DNA from: CAIKOD01 sp035543455
GTDB taxonomy: Archaea > Halobacteriota > Methanomicrobia > Methanomicrobiales > Methanospirillaceae
NCBI GenBank assembly: GCA_035543455.1
Contig: DATKKE010000014.1
Span: 1 to 22,961, forward strand
Direction: 5' to 3'
DNA length: 22,961 nucleotides
The position numbers and the translations under genes are program-made. Below are positions 1 to 7,611 of the stretch, in pieces; the stretch's first letter is position 1, and every line of letters begins with the position of its first letter. The notes beneath the pieces are model-generated. The model made no database searches, had not been told where the DNA came from, and saw nothing but the letters and a program-made list of their open reading frames with translations.

Positions 1-23
1 GCCCTCTGGTTTGCCTTGCTCAT
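1..23 (-). CDS. 5' end of an unidentified gene, cut by the window edge
   Basis: Eight codons are visible, reading MSKANQRA from an ATG at 23. A GAGG ribosome binding motif lies at 35-32, 8 bases before the start. The gene follows SBDS in the same direction, and a TATA-like box overlaps the SBDS stop. In archaeal genomes this place often holds an exosome or ribosomal protein gene (L37Ae has a basic N-terminus of this style), but eight residues do not allow a family call. Confidence 0.5.
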
Positions 24-62
24 ATGATATTCCTCATTGTATGTCTTCTACTATTTGTCATC

Positions 63-82
63 TCAATTAATATATTTGATCA
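63..82 (-). promoter_or_regulatory. TATA-like promoter inside the end of SBDS
   Basis: Read on the minus strand, the last codons and stop of SBDS form an A/T-only stretch, AAATATATTAATTG. A start site about 25 bases downstream would fall near position 45, leaving a leader of about 20 bases with the GAGG motif before the ATG at 23. This suggests the next gene can be transcribed apart from the psmA-SBDS operon. It rests on pattern only. Confidence 0.4.
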
Positions 83-771
83 AGCACCTTAACTTCCGCT
101 TCCCCTTTTGTAAGCCGGTTGATCATATCATAAAAATCTCCCTGGATTCCCGCGGGGATTCTCACGACACAGATCCAGGAGCCGTCTTTCTGCCATTCAT
201 CTTTTTCCAGGACTGCTCCCCCATGGATGTCCCCGTAAGCCCGGTGTGCATAGTCTGCCGGAATTTTTACGGCAATTCGTAATTCCTCAAACCTGATCGG
301 GATGATCGGTCGCAGCGTTTTGACCGTATCCTTCACGAGCTCATCGAGGTGCCTGAACGGGTCGATATTTACCCGTGCCTCCTCCATAGCCATCTCAATT
401 CTCTGGGGGGGATGTGGAAGACCGGTCTGGGGGTTAATGGAATTCCGGCTGATGAAGGCAATGACCTGTTTCCTCTTATCAGCAATCATCTGCCTTTTTT
501 GATCGGCAGTGAGATGGATCTCTCCTTTCTCAATGATTCTTTTTGCAATAACCGGGAATTCAGTGGTATGAAATACCTTCATCAGGGCTTCATCCGAAGC
601 CCTTTTACCATGCGATGCATTCTCAAACACATGGAGCGCCGCCACGACCGCTTCGATATCCGGCTGCTCACCCTGCCTGAACCTGACCGCCTCGTCCGGG
701 TCGACGAGAAGTTCGAATTTCTCTCCGTGGCTCTCCAGCCTCGCTACCACTGCCTGGTCAAGTGGTACCAT
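67..771 (-). CDS. sdo1: Ribosome maturation protein SBDS (Sdo1)
   Basis: This 234-residue protein has the usual length and three-part layout of archaeal SBDS. The N-terminal FYSH domain covers about residues 1-90 (start MVPLDQAVVARLESHGEKF), followed by the conserved helical stretch TGLPHPPQRIEMAMEEA near residues 117-133 and a C-terminal ferredoxin-like domain. In eukaryotes SBDS helps release the anti-association factor eIF6 from the 60S subunit; the archaeal protein is thought to act in late large-subunit maturation. It lies 12 bases downstream of psmA in the same direction and ends the cluster rpl15e-rnp3-rnp2-psmA, an arrangement typical of archaea. The start is the ATG that gives the family's normal N-terminus. 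Identification is firm. Confidence 0.96.
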   Translation of the reverse strand: MVPLDQAVVARLESHGEKFELLVDPDEAVRFRQGEQPDIEAVVAALHVFENASHGKRASDEALMKVFHTTEFPVIAKRIIEKGEIHLTADQKRQMIADKRKQVIAFISRNSINPQTGLPHPPQRIEMAMEEARVNIDPFRHLDELVKDTVKTLRPIIPIRFEELRIAVKIPADYAHRAYGDIHGGAVLEKDEWQKDGSWICVVRIPAGIQGDFYDMINRLTKGEAEVKVLDQIY

Positions 772-783
772 AGATAATACTCC

Positions 784-1506
784 TTATTTCTCAAATTTTT
801 CAACGAACGATGACACTTCTTCCTTGCTCATCTTCCGGAAGAGAGGGTCCTTACTCTCGATTACTCCAATCTCTACCGTATTCACATCGAATTTGCCTTC
901 GGTGGCATCGTGGAGAGCTTTCAATCCGAGCATTATCGCCTCGGGAATGGCAGCATCGTAATTATATTCCTCCTCAAAGAGCTTCATTGCCGCAGGACGG
1001 CCTATCCCGATTCCGGTCGCCTTGTATTCGAGGAGTGTCCCGCTCGGGTCAGTTTCAAAGAGCCTGCATTCGCCATCGGAAAACCCGGCAATCAGGAGGG
1101 CAGTCCCATAGGGTCTTGCCCCGCCGAACTGGGTATATGTCTGCATATGGTCGCAGAGCCTCTTTGCAAGGGCCTCTACATCGATCTTTTCATCGTAGGT
1201 GACGCGGTTGATCTGGCATTCAATCCGCGCACGGTCAACAAGTGATCGGGCATCCCCGACAAGCCCGGAAGAGGCAACCCCTATATGTTCGTCGATCTTG
1301 AAAATTTTCTCTATGGATGACGCTTCAAGAAGCCGGGAACTTACCCTCTTATCGACAATCAGCACGACTCCTTCGCCGCACTTGATCCCGACAGCAGTAG
1401 TCCCGCGTTTCACTGCCTCCCTGGCGTATTCCACCTGGTATAACCTGCCATCCGGGCTGAAAACCGTTATTGCCCGGTCATATCCCATCTGATACTGTGG
1501 TTGCAT
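784..1506 (-). CDS. psmA: 20S proteasome alpha subunit
   Basis: The protein has 240 residues. The N-terminal signature YDRAITVFSPDGRLYQVEYA (residues 9-28) is the alpha-subunit gate and H0 helix region; RPYGTALLIAGF and the acidic/basic C-terminus VEKFEK also fit. Alpha subunits form the two outer seven-membered rings of the proteasome, gate entry and dock the PAN ATPase; they lack the catalytic Thr1 of beta subunits. The ATG shares one base with the rnp2 stop codon (TAATG), so translation is probably coupled. A second Met at residue 7 (MGYDRA) could also be used. The next gene downstream is SBDS. Identification is firm. Confidence 0.97.
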   Translation of the reverse strand: MQPQYQMGYDRAITVFSPDGRLYQVEYAREAVKRGTTAVGIKCGEGVVLIVDKRVSSRLLEASSIEKIFKIDEHIGVASSGLVGDARSLVDRARIECQINRVTYDEKIDVEALAKRLCDHMQTYTQFGGARPYGTALLIAGFSDGECRLFETDPSGTLLEYKATGIGIGRPAAMKLFEEEYNYDAAIPEAIMLGLKALHDATEGKFDVNTVEIGVIESKDPLFRKMSKEEVSSFVEKFEK

Positions 1507-1994
1507 TACCTATCCTCTATATCCTCTTCTGTGAGAAACAATAGCTCCCGGCTTTTAAATCCCTTTTCTAATAAATCAATTTTTTGACCGGGATAACAAT
1601 ATGCGTCATATAATTTTCCTTGATGATGTACACTTCTTTTTTCAGGTAACGGACCCCGGGTGATCCGCCCGATCCTCTGTTTGAGAGAAAGTATAGTTCC
1701 CGAGGTCGCAACCGGGCGGAGCGAAAGGGGGTCGCTGCCTATGCAGAATACCGTGGCAAGTGCCTGTTCGAGGACTTTTTCGGTTCCCCTGTTGCATCGG
1801 ACGATTGCAAACTCTGCCGAAGCATGGACTACCGCCATCTGTACATTTGAAGCGGTTGCATCCCCGGACAGCGACGTCACTGCTTCCTGGATCGCGATGA
1901 ACAGATCCTTTGTCCCGGGACTGCTCCAGGGAGGGAATATCCTGACGAGAATATACCTCCTCTTATCTCTCATCGATGGAGGCCTTGGTTTCAT
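1506..1994 (-). CDS. rnp2: RNase P protein component 2 (Pop5 homologue)
   Basis: This 162-residue protein begins with a conserved pattern, MRDKRRYILVRIFP, followed by a Pop5-type alpha/beta core with the motif FAIVRCNRGTEKVLEQAL. Archaeal Pop5 pairs with Rpp30 to stabilise the catalytic domain of RNase P RNA, which cuts tRNA 5' leaders. The rnp3 stop and this ATG overlap as ATGA (1994-1991), and the stop overlaps psmA by one base. The C-terminal extension after about residue 125 (QGKLYDAYCYPGQKID) is longer than in the shortest family members and is not assigned a role. A start at the Met of MRDKRR (residue 8) is possible. Confidence 0.9.
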   Translation of the reverse strand: MKPRPPSMRDKRRYILVRIFPPWSSPGTKDLFIAIQEAVTSLSGDATASNVQMAVVHASAEFAIVRCNRGTEKVLEQALATVFCIGSDPLSLRPVATSGTILSLKQRIGRITRGPLPEKRSVHHQGKLYDAYCYPGQKIDLLEKGFKSRELLFLTEEDIEDR

Positions 1995-2680
1995 CTGACT
2001 ACGCTCACCGGTCCTTTCGGGGATAACAACATTCCAGGTGTTTTCAACCCCTCGATCACTTCAGATTCTTCCATGCCGGCCATTGCAAGGAGGCTGATCA
2101 ACTCCCGGACAGATTTGAGCTCGGCAGGATTTCTTGCATTGCTCGATACCGTAACCGGAAACTCAAATCTCCTCATGAGTCTTAAAATGTCCCTGTATCG
2201 CTGGATTGCTTTCTGCCGCAGACCTCCACGGGTCATCACGAGTGGCCGCACGTCAAGGTCAATGGCGATACCCCTGTCGGCGGCCATCCTTGCGGTGATA
2301 TGGTCAAACGAATTTTTTTCGGTCTTATGAAGATGTCTTAGTATATGGACACCCCTTACCTGGAGGACAGACCTGTTAAAAACGTTATCCCCTGCGTTTA
2401 CGATAAGCAGGGTCTGGTCATTTGCACTGGCCCGGGCTGCCCGTATTACGGGCTTGAACTGCTGTTCACGAATAAGAACTCCTCCGATGACCCGGAAATC
2501 TCCTGTTTCTGTATTTTTCTGGTCTATCGCAACAATACTGTCAAAGCCCAAATCCCCTGCCTCGATAGCCATCCTTCTCACCGATGCATTCCCCGAGGGC
2601 AGGGAAAATACCGTCGAATCAGTGATTCCCGAAATGCCTGCTGTCAAAAAAGGGGATAAGTTATTTACCCTGGTTGGCAT
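1991..2680 (-). CDS. rnp3: RNase P protein component 3 (Rpp30 homologue)
   Basis: About 229 residues with the TIM-barrel style of Rpp30: SVRRMAIEAGDLGFDSIVAI near the N-terminus, then MAADRGIAIDLDVRPLV and the closing strand FPVTVSSNARNPAELKS. It binds Pop5 to support the RNase P catalytic domain. The start is uncertain. The ATG at 2680 overlaps the end of rpl15e by 20 bases and has no clear ribosome binding site; an in-frame TTG at 2647 lies just after the rpl15e stop and gives an N-terminus nearer the family norm. The frame stays open further upstream, but there it is only the shadow of rpl15e. The stop overlaps the rnp2 start as ATGA. Confidence 0.9.
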   Translation of the reverse strand: MPTRVNNLSPFLTAGISGITDSTVFSLPSGNASVRRMAIEAGDLGFDSIVAIDQKNTETGDFRVIGGVLIREQQFKPVIRAARASANDQTLLIVNAGDNVFNRSVLQVRGVHILRHLHKTEKNSFDHITARMAADRGIAIDLDVRPLVMTRGGLRQKAIQRYRDILRLMRRFEFPVTVSSNARNPAELKSVRELISLLAMAGMEESEVIEGLKTPGMLLSPKGPVSVVR

Positions 2681-3251
2681 GGGACCGGATACTTGGACGG
2701 GTCTTTTCTGTTCCCTTTCCGCGTGTCTGCATGCCGCGACCTTTCCTCCCCGCACTCGTTTTACCTCGTTCGGCACGACCGCGGTGGACGGCATTTCCTG
2801 TCCAGGAGAGGTTTCTGTCGGACAGGATTGCCGGATGATGACCATCGACGAGAATGACTTCATACCATTTGTGCCGCCCATCCTGCCCGACCCAGTACGA
2901 ATTGAGAACCTCCATATTCGGGTATCGTTTCGACGCCCGTTCCTCTGCAATTCTCCTGATGCTTTTTCCCGCAGTGATTCGGTTGACACCCATTCTTGCC
3001 GTGCGGCGGGCCCTGATGTACCGTGCCCTTCTCCTGCCTCCCCGGCGGACAGTTACACGCACAACGATGATACCCTGTTTTGCCTTGAACCCGAGGCTCC
3101 TCGCCCTGTCGATTCTTGTCGGGTGCTCAATCCTGACAACGCTTCCCTCGCGTCTCCAGACCTGCATCCTCTCCCACTGGAGGGAACTAACAGCGGATTC
3201 GTCGGGTTTTTTCCATGCGTCTCTTACGTACGCATACATCGATTTTGCCAT
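2661..3251 (-). CDS. rpl15e: 50S ribosomal protein L15e
   Basis: This 196-residue, very basic protein has the full L15e architecture. It starts MAKSMYAYVRDAWKKPDE, contains the arginine-rich block VTVRRGGRRRARYIRARRT and the conserved NSYWVGQDGRHKWYEVILVD, and ends in a basic tail. It is a large-subunit rRNA-binding protein found in archaea and eukaryotes. It opens the transcription unit rpl15e-rnp3-rnp2-psmA-SBDS. A GGTGA motif sits about 7 bases before the ATG. The leader upstream carries two short hairpins and a TATA box (separate entries). Identification is firm. Confidence 0.97.
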   Translation of the reverse strand: MAKSMYAYVRDAWKKPDESAVSSLQWERMQVWRREGSVVRIEHPTRIDRARSLGFKAKQGIIVVRVTVRRGGRRRARYIRARRTARMGVNRITAGKSIRRIAEERASKRYPNMEVLNSYWVGQDGRHKWYEVILVDGHHPAILSDRNLSWTGNAVHRGRAERGKTSAGRKGRGMQTRGKGTEKTRPSIRSHANQGK

Positions 3252-3330
3252 ATGTATTCACCAAGGTTCAGCTCATGACGAGCTACATTCCTCCACGGGA
3301 CGGATCCCGCATTCCTATATACTTCAACGG
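3252..3330 (-). promoter_or_regulatory. rpl15e promoter and leader with two hairpins
   Basis: On the minus strand a TATA-like GTATATAG lies at 3322-3315, which would place a start site near 3291 and leave a leader of about 40 bases. Within the leader AGCTC(3284-3280) pairs with GAGCT(3274-3270) around a 5-base loop, just before the GGTGA ribosome binding motif. Further up, CGGGA(3309-3305) can pair with TCCCG(3300-3296), but this overlaps the predicted start region. The positions fit a separate promoter for the rpl15e operon downstream of moaC. A regulatory role for the hairpins is a guess. Confidence 0.5.
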
Positions 3331-3423
3331 GATTGATATTAAAATACCCCTCCAACAGAACGGCAATCCTGCTCTGGATCTGCATTTCAAATCGATGAAA
3401 AGATGACTCTGGAACCCCCTTCT

Positions 3424-3888
3424 TCAGTTTTTCTTCTTTTCTACGACATAAACATCGGTAATCCTTGTGACCGGGTACTGTCCCCGGGAATCCTTCTCGG
3501 CTGACTTTACCATGTCCCAGATAGTGAGAAGTGCAACGGTGACTCCGGTCAGAGCTTCCATTTCCACCCCTGTTTTTCCCGTGGTTTTTACCCTGGCGGT
3601 CACTTCGATGAACTCCTCTTCTTCTGAAAAGTCGATCGCTGTTGCTCCGACCGGAAGGGTGTGACACATCGGTATAATTCTCGGTGTATCTTTTATTGCA
3701 AGAGTCGCCGCTACCCTGGCTGTTGCGAGCACATTTCCCTTAACGACGGTTCCTTCCCTGATCGCACGAAGCGTTTCATTTCTGAGATATATCTTTCCAC
3801 TGGCAACTGCTTCCCGTTTTACATCTTCCTTTCCGGTTATATCCACCATTTCAGCGTGAGAATCCCTGATATGGGAAAATTTTGTCAT
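3424..3888 (-). CDS. moaC: Cyclic pyranopterin monophosphate synthase MoaC
   Basis: This 154-residue protein carries the MoaC signatures: HAEMVDITGKEDVKREAVA at the N-terminus, IIPMCHTLP (residues 71-79) and the long conserved block around TGVEMEALTGVTVALLTIWD (residues 106-125), ending in VTRITDVYVVEKKKN. MoaC converts the cyclised GTP intermediate made by MoaA into cyclic pyranopterin monophosphate, the first committed step to molybdopterin. Methanogens need this cofactor for formylmethanofuran dehydrogenase and formate dehydrogenase. Its ATG overlaps the nnr stop as ATGA (3888-3885), so the two are co-translated. No other molybdopterin gene is nearby. Confidence 0.96.
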   Translation of the reverse strand: MTKFSHIRDSHAEMVDITGKEDVKREAVASGKIYLRNETLRAIREGTVVKGNVLATARVAATLAIKDTPRIIPMCHTLPVGATAIDFSEEEEFIEVTARVKTTGKTGVEMEALTGVTVALLTIWDMVKSAEKDSRGQYPVTRITDVYVVEKKKN

Positions 3889-5297
3889 TGTTTTGCACCT
3901 GTCCCAAATAATTCGCCAGGTATATAGCTCACAATATCACTGGGAAGCAATCCACCCCCAAGAACGGATTCGGCATTCATCCCTGCTTTCCCATTTACGT
4001 ACGCCGCAATCGCCGCTGCATCAAATGCACCCAGGTGACAGAAGAGTGCAGCGGTAACCCCGGCCAGTACATCACCCGTACCCCCTACCGTCATGGCAGG
4101 GGTTCCCGTCCTGTTTAAACGTACCCGTCTCCCGTCGGAAATAATATCGACCGCCCCTTTGAGAAGAACAGTCCGCCCTTCAGCAGAATCTTTCACTGCA
4201 TCGGCACGCTCCATAATATTTTCAGGCAGTTTTTTCCCAAAAATACGTGCGAATTCACCGGCATGTGGAGTATATATGGTATTTTTCGCGATCGGCAAAG
4301 GCTTCCGCAGGGCATCGGCATCGAACACTGCTTTCCTGCAGTGCGGTGCTATTGCCAGGACGACATCGTGACTGGAATCACCTAGTCCGTTTCCACACAC
4401 GATAACATCCGAATCTTTAGCAAGACCGATAAGACGTGGAATATCTCCCTCATCGATCTTCTCCCCGGGCAACCGTTCATATATCAGGTCGGGCACCGGT
4501 TCGAAAGCCGGCGACGCAATTCTTACGATGTCCGCCCCGGCCCGCAGCGCCCCCAGTCCTGCAAGGTACGGTGCTCCCTGGTAAGGCCCCCCGCCGATTA
4601 CCAGCACACGACCACCGGCACCCTTGTGAGCGGTTTTTTCTTTCCTGGGGACCATCAAGACTTCCCCAGGACCGGTAAACACCTCGGCTTCAACGGGAAT
4701 TCCGATATCGAGTACTACCGAACCTGCAATTTTCGGTCGGTGAAATGCACAGATCCACCCCGGATTGATCCCGGGAGTCGGAACATCAGCTGAAATGACC
4801 GGCAAACCCGAATCATTTGTGATCCTGACACATTCGTCAAGGGGTTCACGTAACGGAGGAGAGCTGCCGGTTCCAAGAAGGGCATCAATAATAAGGTCGC
4901 TTCCCTTCAGGTGCTGTTCCAGAGGAGCAAGGTCCCGGGCACAACGGAAGGGATACATAGGGATATCGCAATGCGAGAGAAGATTTTTCTGCTCTTCGCG
5001 TGCCGGGGAAGGCTCCCGGCCGTCGAGGTACCAGACTTCCGCTATTGTCGATTTAACCAGGTAACGGGCGGCAACCATACCGTCACCGCCGTTATTTCCC
5101 TTTCCACAGAGTACAACAACCTTGGCGGGGGATTTTTCTAATGTGAACCCTGCGAGCGCCCTTCCCGCACTCTCCATCATCATCCCTGCGGAAAGGCCGA
5201 GAGCCATTGCATTGGTTTCAATAATGCTCATTCGCATCGGGCTGATGATGTCTCTCTCAACCAACCGGGAAAAACCCAGTCCGTTCTCCGTGTCCAT
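3885..5297 (-). CDS. nnr: Bifunctional NAD(P)HX epimerase / NAD(P)HX dehydratase
   Basis: About 470 residues in two domains. The N-terminal YjeF-type epimerase half carries GKGNNGGDGMVAARYL; the C-terminal ribokinase-like dehydratase half carries GGRVLVIGGGPYQGAPYLAG, YTPHAGEF and VGGTGDVLAGV. Together they repair hydrated NADH and NADPH, the epimerase interconverting R and S forms and the dehydratase restoring the nicotinamide with ADP or ATP. The frame is open to 5375, but the extra upstream residues do not look conserved. The ATG at 5297 is used here; a TTG at 5264 or the ATG at 5237 (just before the conserved IIETNAMALGLS region) is also possible, since a TATA-like CTAATAAG lies only about 3 bases upstream of 5297. 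It overlaps moaC by 4 bases. Confidence 0.93.
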   Translation of the reverse strand: MDTENGLGFSRLVERDIISPMRMSIIETNAMALGLSAGMMMESAGRALAGFTLEKSPAKVVVLCGKGNNGGDGMVAARYLVKSTIAEVWYLDGREPSPAREEQKNLLSHCDIPMYPFRCARDLAPLEQHLKGSDLIIDALLGTGSSPPLREPLDECVRITNDSGLPVISADVPTPGINPGWICAFHRPKIAGSVVLDIGIPVEAEVFTGPGEVLMVPRKEKTAHKGAGGRVLVIGGGPYQGAPYLAGLGALRAGADIVRIASPAFEPVPDLIYERLPGEKIDEGDIPRLIGLAKDSDVIVCGNGLGDSSHDVVLAIAPHCRKAVFDADALRKPLPIAKNTIYTPHAGEFARIFGKKLPENIMERADAVKDSAEGRTVLLKGAVDIISDGRRVRLNRTGTPAMTVGGTGDVLAGVTAALFCHLGAFDAAAIAAYVNGKAGMNAESVLGGGLLPSDIVSYIPGELFGTGAKQ

Positions 5298-5412
5298 ACT
5301 TATTAGGAGATTGATCAGCGTGTGACTATGAAATGATCGGCCTGAAAACCAGCAGGCAGTCAACCCCGGGTCCAATCCATAATGCCGTCTGCAAATGCGG
5401 GTCGCAAGGCAG

Positions 5413-5440
5413 ACTTTTTAATTTGAATGGACTATATATG
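5413..5440 (+). promoter_or_regulatory. Promoter of the DHH-PUA-NAC-trmI operon
   Basis: A TATA-like CTTTTTAATTTG at 5413-5424 lies about 25-30 bases before the ATG at 5446, the distance expected for a nearly leaderless archaeal transcript. A second A/T run, CTATATATG, at 5432-5440 is too close to the start to serve as its TATA box. No Shine-Dalgarno motif precedes the ATG, which supports leaderless initiation. Confidence 0.5.
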
Positions 5441-5445
5441 AACGA

Positions 5446-6843
5446 ATGGGTCTTTTGGGGGACGTTAAGGAGGCCGCAGATGAAATTTTAAATCACCCCG
5501 AGGTCACCATCATATCGCATATCGATGCAGACGGCATCGCAAGCGAAACTATTCTTTCAAGAGCCCTTGAACGAAAGGGCATAACGATAAATTCGGTTTT
5601 CGTCCGTCAGCTTGAACCGCTGACCATGCATCAGGTTCCGGACGACGCCTCATTCAAAGTGTTTTCAGACCTCGGCGCAGGGCAGCAGAACCTTTTTATG
5701 GACCGTGGATTTCGTGATAATGACCTGCTGATCATAGATCACCATGTCAGCCAGCCCTGCGACATCCCGTACCGCCAGCTCAATTGCCTCACTTGTGGCA
5801 TTACAAAGATGAGCACCGCAGGTCTTGCCTATTTCCTCGCCAGGGAGATGGATCCGGTGAATAAAGACCTCGCCCATCTGGGAGTTGTCGGGAATGTCGG
5901 TGATATGATGGCACGCGAGACCTGCGGTCTTACCGGTCCTGCAAAGGAAATTGTCAGGGATGGTATCGATCACGGAAGTATCAGCCTGCGTGAAAAGGAC
6001 CTGAACTGTTACGGCACTTCCACACGACCGCTTCATATCTGTCTGGCCTATAATGACGATCCCTACATACCGGGCATCAGTAATGACGCAAATGGCGCTT
6101 TGAGGTTCCTTAAACGAATAAATATCCAAAAGGGACCGAACGGATGGGAACAGATGATCTGGGAGGAGATGTCCCACGAAGACCGGAAAAAAATTATGAG
6201 TGCACTGGTGGAACAGGCCATCGTAAACGGGGAATCCCCGGAAAGGCTGTTCTGCGAGACCTACCTTTTCCCCCTGGAACCTGAAAAAACTCCCCTGCGC
6301 AATGCACAGGAATTCGCGACGCTGCTCAATGCATGCGGCAGGTGGGCAAAACCACATACCGGTGGACGTATATGCCGGGGAGACCGGGGGGCCGCATACC
6401 GTGATGCTGAAAAAATGCTGATGAATCATCGGTCTGTTATACGGGAGCTGCTGCAGTATATCCTCGATACGGGAGTGAGCGAACAACCATATCTGCAGCA
6501 TATCCATGTCGGAAACAGGTATCCGGACACGATTATAGGTATCGGAGCGGGCATGGCACTCTCAAAACTTAACCGTCAGAAACCCATTCTCATCATGTGC
6601 GAGCTCCCTGAGGACCCGACCCTTACCAAGGCATCGATGCGGACTACCGAGAGGGTAGTCAGCCGGGGAATCGACCTCCAGCACATAATAGCACTCGCTG
6701 CGGAAGAAACCGGAGGTGCCGGGGGAGGGCATAAGATAGCGGCGGGAGCATACATACCAAGGGCCAGTGAAGAGAGGTTTATCATACGTGTCAATGAACT
6801 GCTCGGAGAACAGTACGCTCCGGAGAATTCAGGTCATCGCTGA
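5446..6843 (+). CDS. DHH-family phosphoesterase, RecJ/GAN-like
   Basis: This 465-residue protein has the DHH superfamily layout. HIDADGIAS (residues 25-33), SDLGAG (74-79) and IIDHH (96-100) are the metal-binding motifs of the catalytic domain, and GGGHKIAAGA near the C-terminus is the DHHA1 substrate-binding signature. Archaeal members of this size act as RecJ-like single-strand nucleases; one branch (GAN) binds the GINS replication complex, while another has lost or changed its activity. All metal motifs are kept here, so activity is expected, but polarity and partner cannot be told from sequence. It is the first gene of an operon with PUA, NAC and TrmI proteins and overlaps the PUA gene by about 50 bases. 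Confidence 0.88.
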   Translation: MGLLGDVKEAADEILNHPEVTIISHIDADGIASETILSRALERKGITINSVFVRQLEPLTMHQVPDDASFKVFSDLGAGQQNLFMDRGFRDNDLLIIDHHVSQPCDIPYRQLNCLTCGITKMSTAGLAYFLAREMDPVNKDLAHLGVVGNVGDMMARETCGLTGPAKEIVRDGIDHGSISLREKDLNCYGTSTRPLHICLAYNDDPYIPGISNDANGALRFLKRINIQKGPNGWEQMIWEEMSHEDRKKIMSALVEQAIVNGESPERLFCETYLFPLEPEKTPLRNAQEFATLLNACGRWAKPHTGGRICRGDRGAAYRDAEKMLMNHRSVIRELLQYILDTGVSEQPYLQHIHVGNRYPDTIIGIGAGMALSKLNRQKPILIMCELPEDPTLTKASMRTTERVVSRGIDLQHIIALAAEETGGAGGGHKIAAGAYIPRASEERFIIRVNELLGEQYAPENSGHR

Positions 6844-7285
6844 TTATCAGTTTGGGAAAGGAGTCGGCCGGTATCTTTTTCCTGACGGGTGCGAATTTAC
6901 CTTTTCGACGACAGGAAGGGTCCGCCAGGTGCTATATGATAAGAAACGGCTGGCAACGGTCCGTGCAGGGGACGGGCGGCTCACCCTTGGTATCGAAGGA
7001 GCGGAGCGGTTGCACCGGTTTCTACCCGCCCCTGGGTACAGGGTAGAGATCCTCGGGGAAGTGGCTGAATTTATTGCGTCCGGAAAAAATGCTTTTTCAA
7101 AACATGTGGTGTCGGCAGACCCGGTTATCAGGGCTGGCGACGAGGTGCTCGTAGTGAAAACCGGTGATCTCCTCCTTGGAACGGGCACCGCGATGATTTC
7201 AGGGGCCGAGATGCTGGCATTTAATTACGGATTAGCAGTAAAAGTACGACAAGGGAGGTCATCACCATGTTACCAGGAGGAATAA
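6794..7285 (+). CDS. PUA-domain RNA-binding protein
   Basis: About 163 residues. The opening IADYQFGKGVGRYLFPDGC is typical of a small archaeal protein with an N-terminal pre-PUA fold. The C-terminal half (about residues 80-155: SKHVVSADPVIRAGDEVLVV then GTGTAMISGAEML) is a PUA domain, the RNA-binding module of archaeosine transglycosylase and pseudouridine synthases. No catalytic domain is present, so it probably binds RNA alone or with a partner. The start is unclear: the ATG at 6794 overlaps the DHH gene by 50 bases, while the conserved part begins about 12 residues later with no ATG, GTG or TTG. It overlaps NAC by 19 bases. Its place between a nuclease and NAC/TrmI suggests a role in RNA or translation. 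Confidence 0.85.
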   Translation: MNCSENSTLRRIQVIADYQFGKGVGRYLFPDGCEFTFSTTGRVRQVLYDKKRLATVRAGDGRLTLGIEGAERLHRFLPAPGYRVEILGEVAEFIASGKNAFSKHVVSADPVIRAGDEVLVVKTGDLLLGTGTAMISGAEMLAFNYGLAVKVRQGRSSPCYQEE

Positions 7286-7611
7286 ACCCAAAGCAGATGA
7301 AGCAGATGATGAAAAAACTCGGGATGCAGGTCGAACAGATCGAGGACGTCCGTGAGATAATCATCATAACGCCGAAAGGGAGGTACATCTTTGATACTGC
7401 AGAAGTTTCCGCTATGACCATGCAGGGAGTTACCACCTACCAGATCGTCGGAGAGCCGAGGTTCGAAGAATCGGCGCCGGAAATTCCAAAGGATGATGTA
7501 AGTCTGGTGGCCGGCCAGACCGGGGCGACGGAAGAAGCGGCAAAAACAGCCCTCACCGAAACAAAAGGGGATATTGCCGAGGCAATAATGAGGCTTTCAA
7601 CGCATGATTGA
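7267..7611 (+). CDS. nac: Archaeal nascent polypeptide-associated complex protein
   Basis: This 114-residue protein has the archaeal NAC plan. MLPGGINPKQMKQMMKKLGM leads into the NAC beta-barrel dimer domain (VREIIIITPKGRYIFDTAEV, with the conserved VTTYQIVGEP), then a C-terminal UBA domain (ATEEAAKTALTETKGDIAEA). It forms a homodimer that binds ribosomes and shields nascent chains. A good Shine-Dalgarno GGGAGGT at 7254-7260 precedes the ATG. It overlaps the PUA gene by 19 bases upstream and trmI by 8 bases downstream. Identification is firm. Confidence 0.96.
   Translation: MLPGGINPKQMKQMMKKLGMQVEQIEDVREIIIITPKGRYIFDTAEVSAMTMQGVTTYQIVGEPRFEESAPEIPKDDVSLVAGQTGATEEAAKTALTETKGDIAEAIMRLSTHD

Noticed and set aside
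2681..2989. N-terminal extension of about 103 codons on the rnp3 frame
   Set aside because: It lies wholly within rpl15e in another frame and has no similarity to RNase P proteins; rnp3 starts at or after 2680.
2454..3278. 274-codon plus-strand open frame
   Set aside because: It is antisense to rpl15e and rnp3, has no ribosome binding site, and its composition is that of a shadow frame.
3224..3667. 147-codon minus-strand open frame across moaC and the rpl15e leader
   Set aside because: Its first half is the moaC shadow (His/Arg/Ser-rich). The second half looks more protein-like but lies over the rpl15e promoter, has no start signal of its own and overlaps rpl15e.
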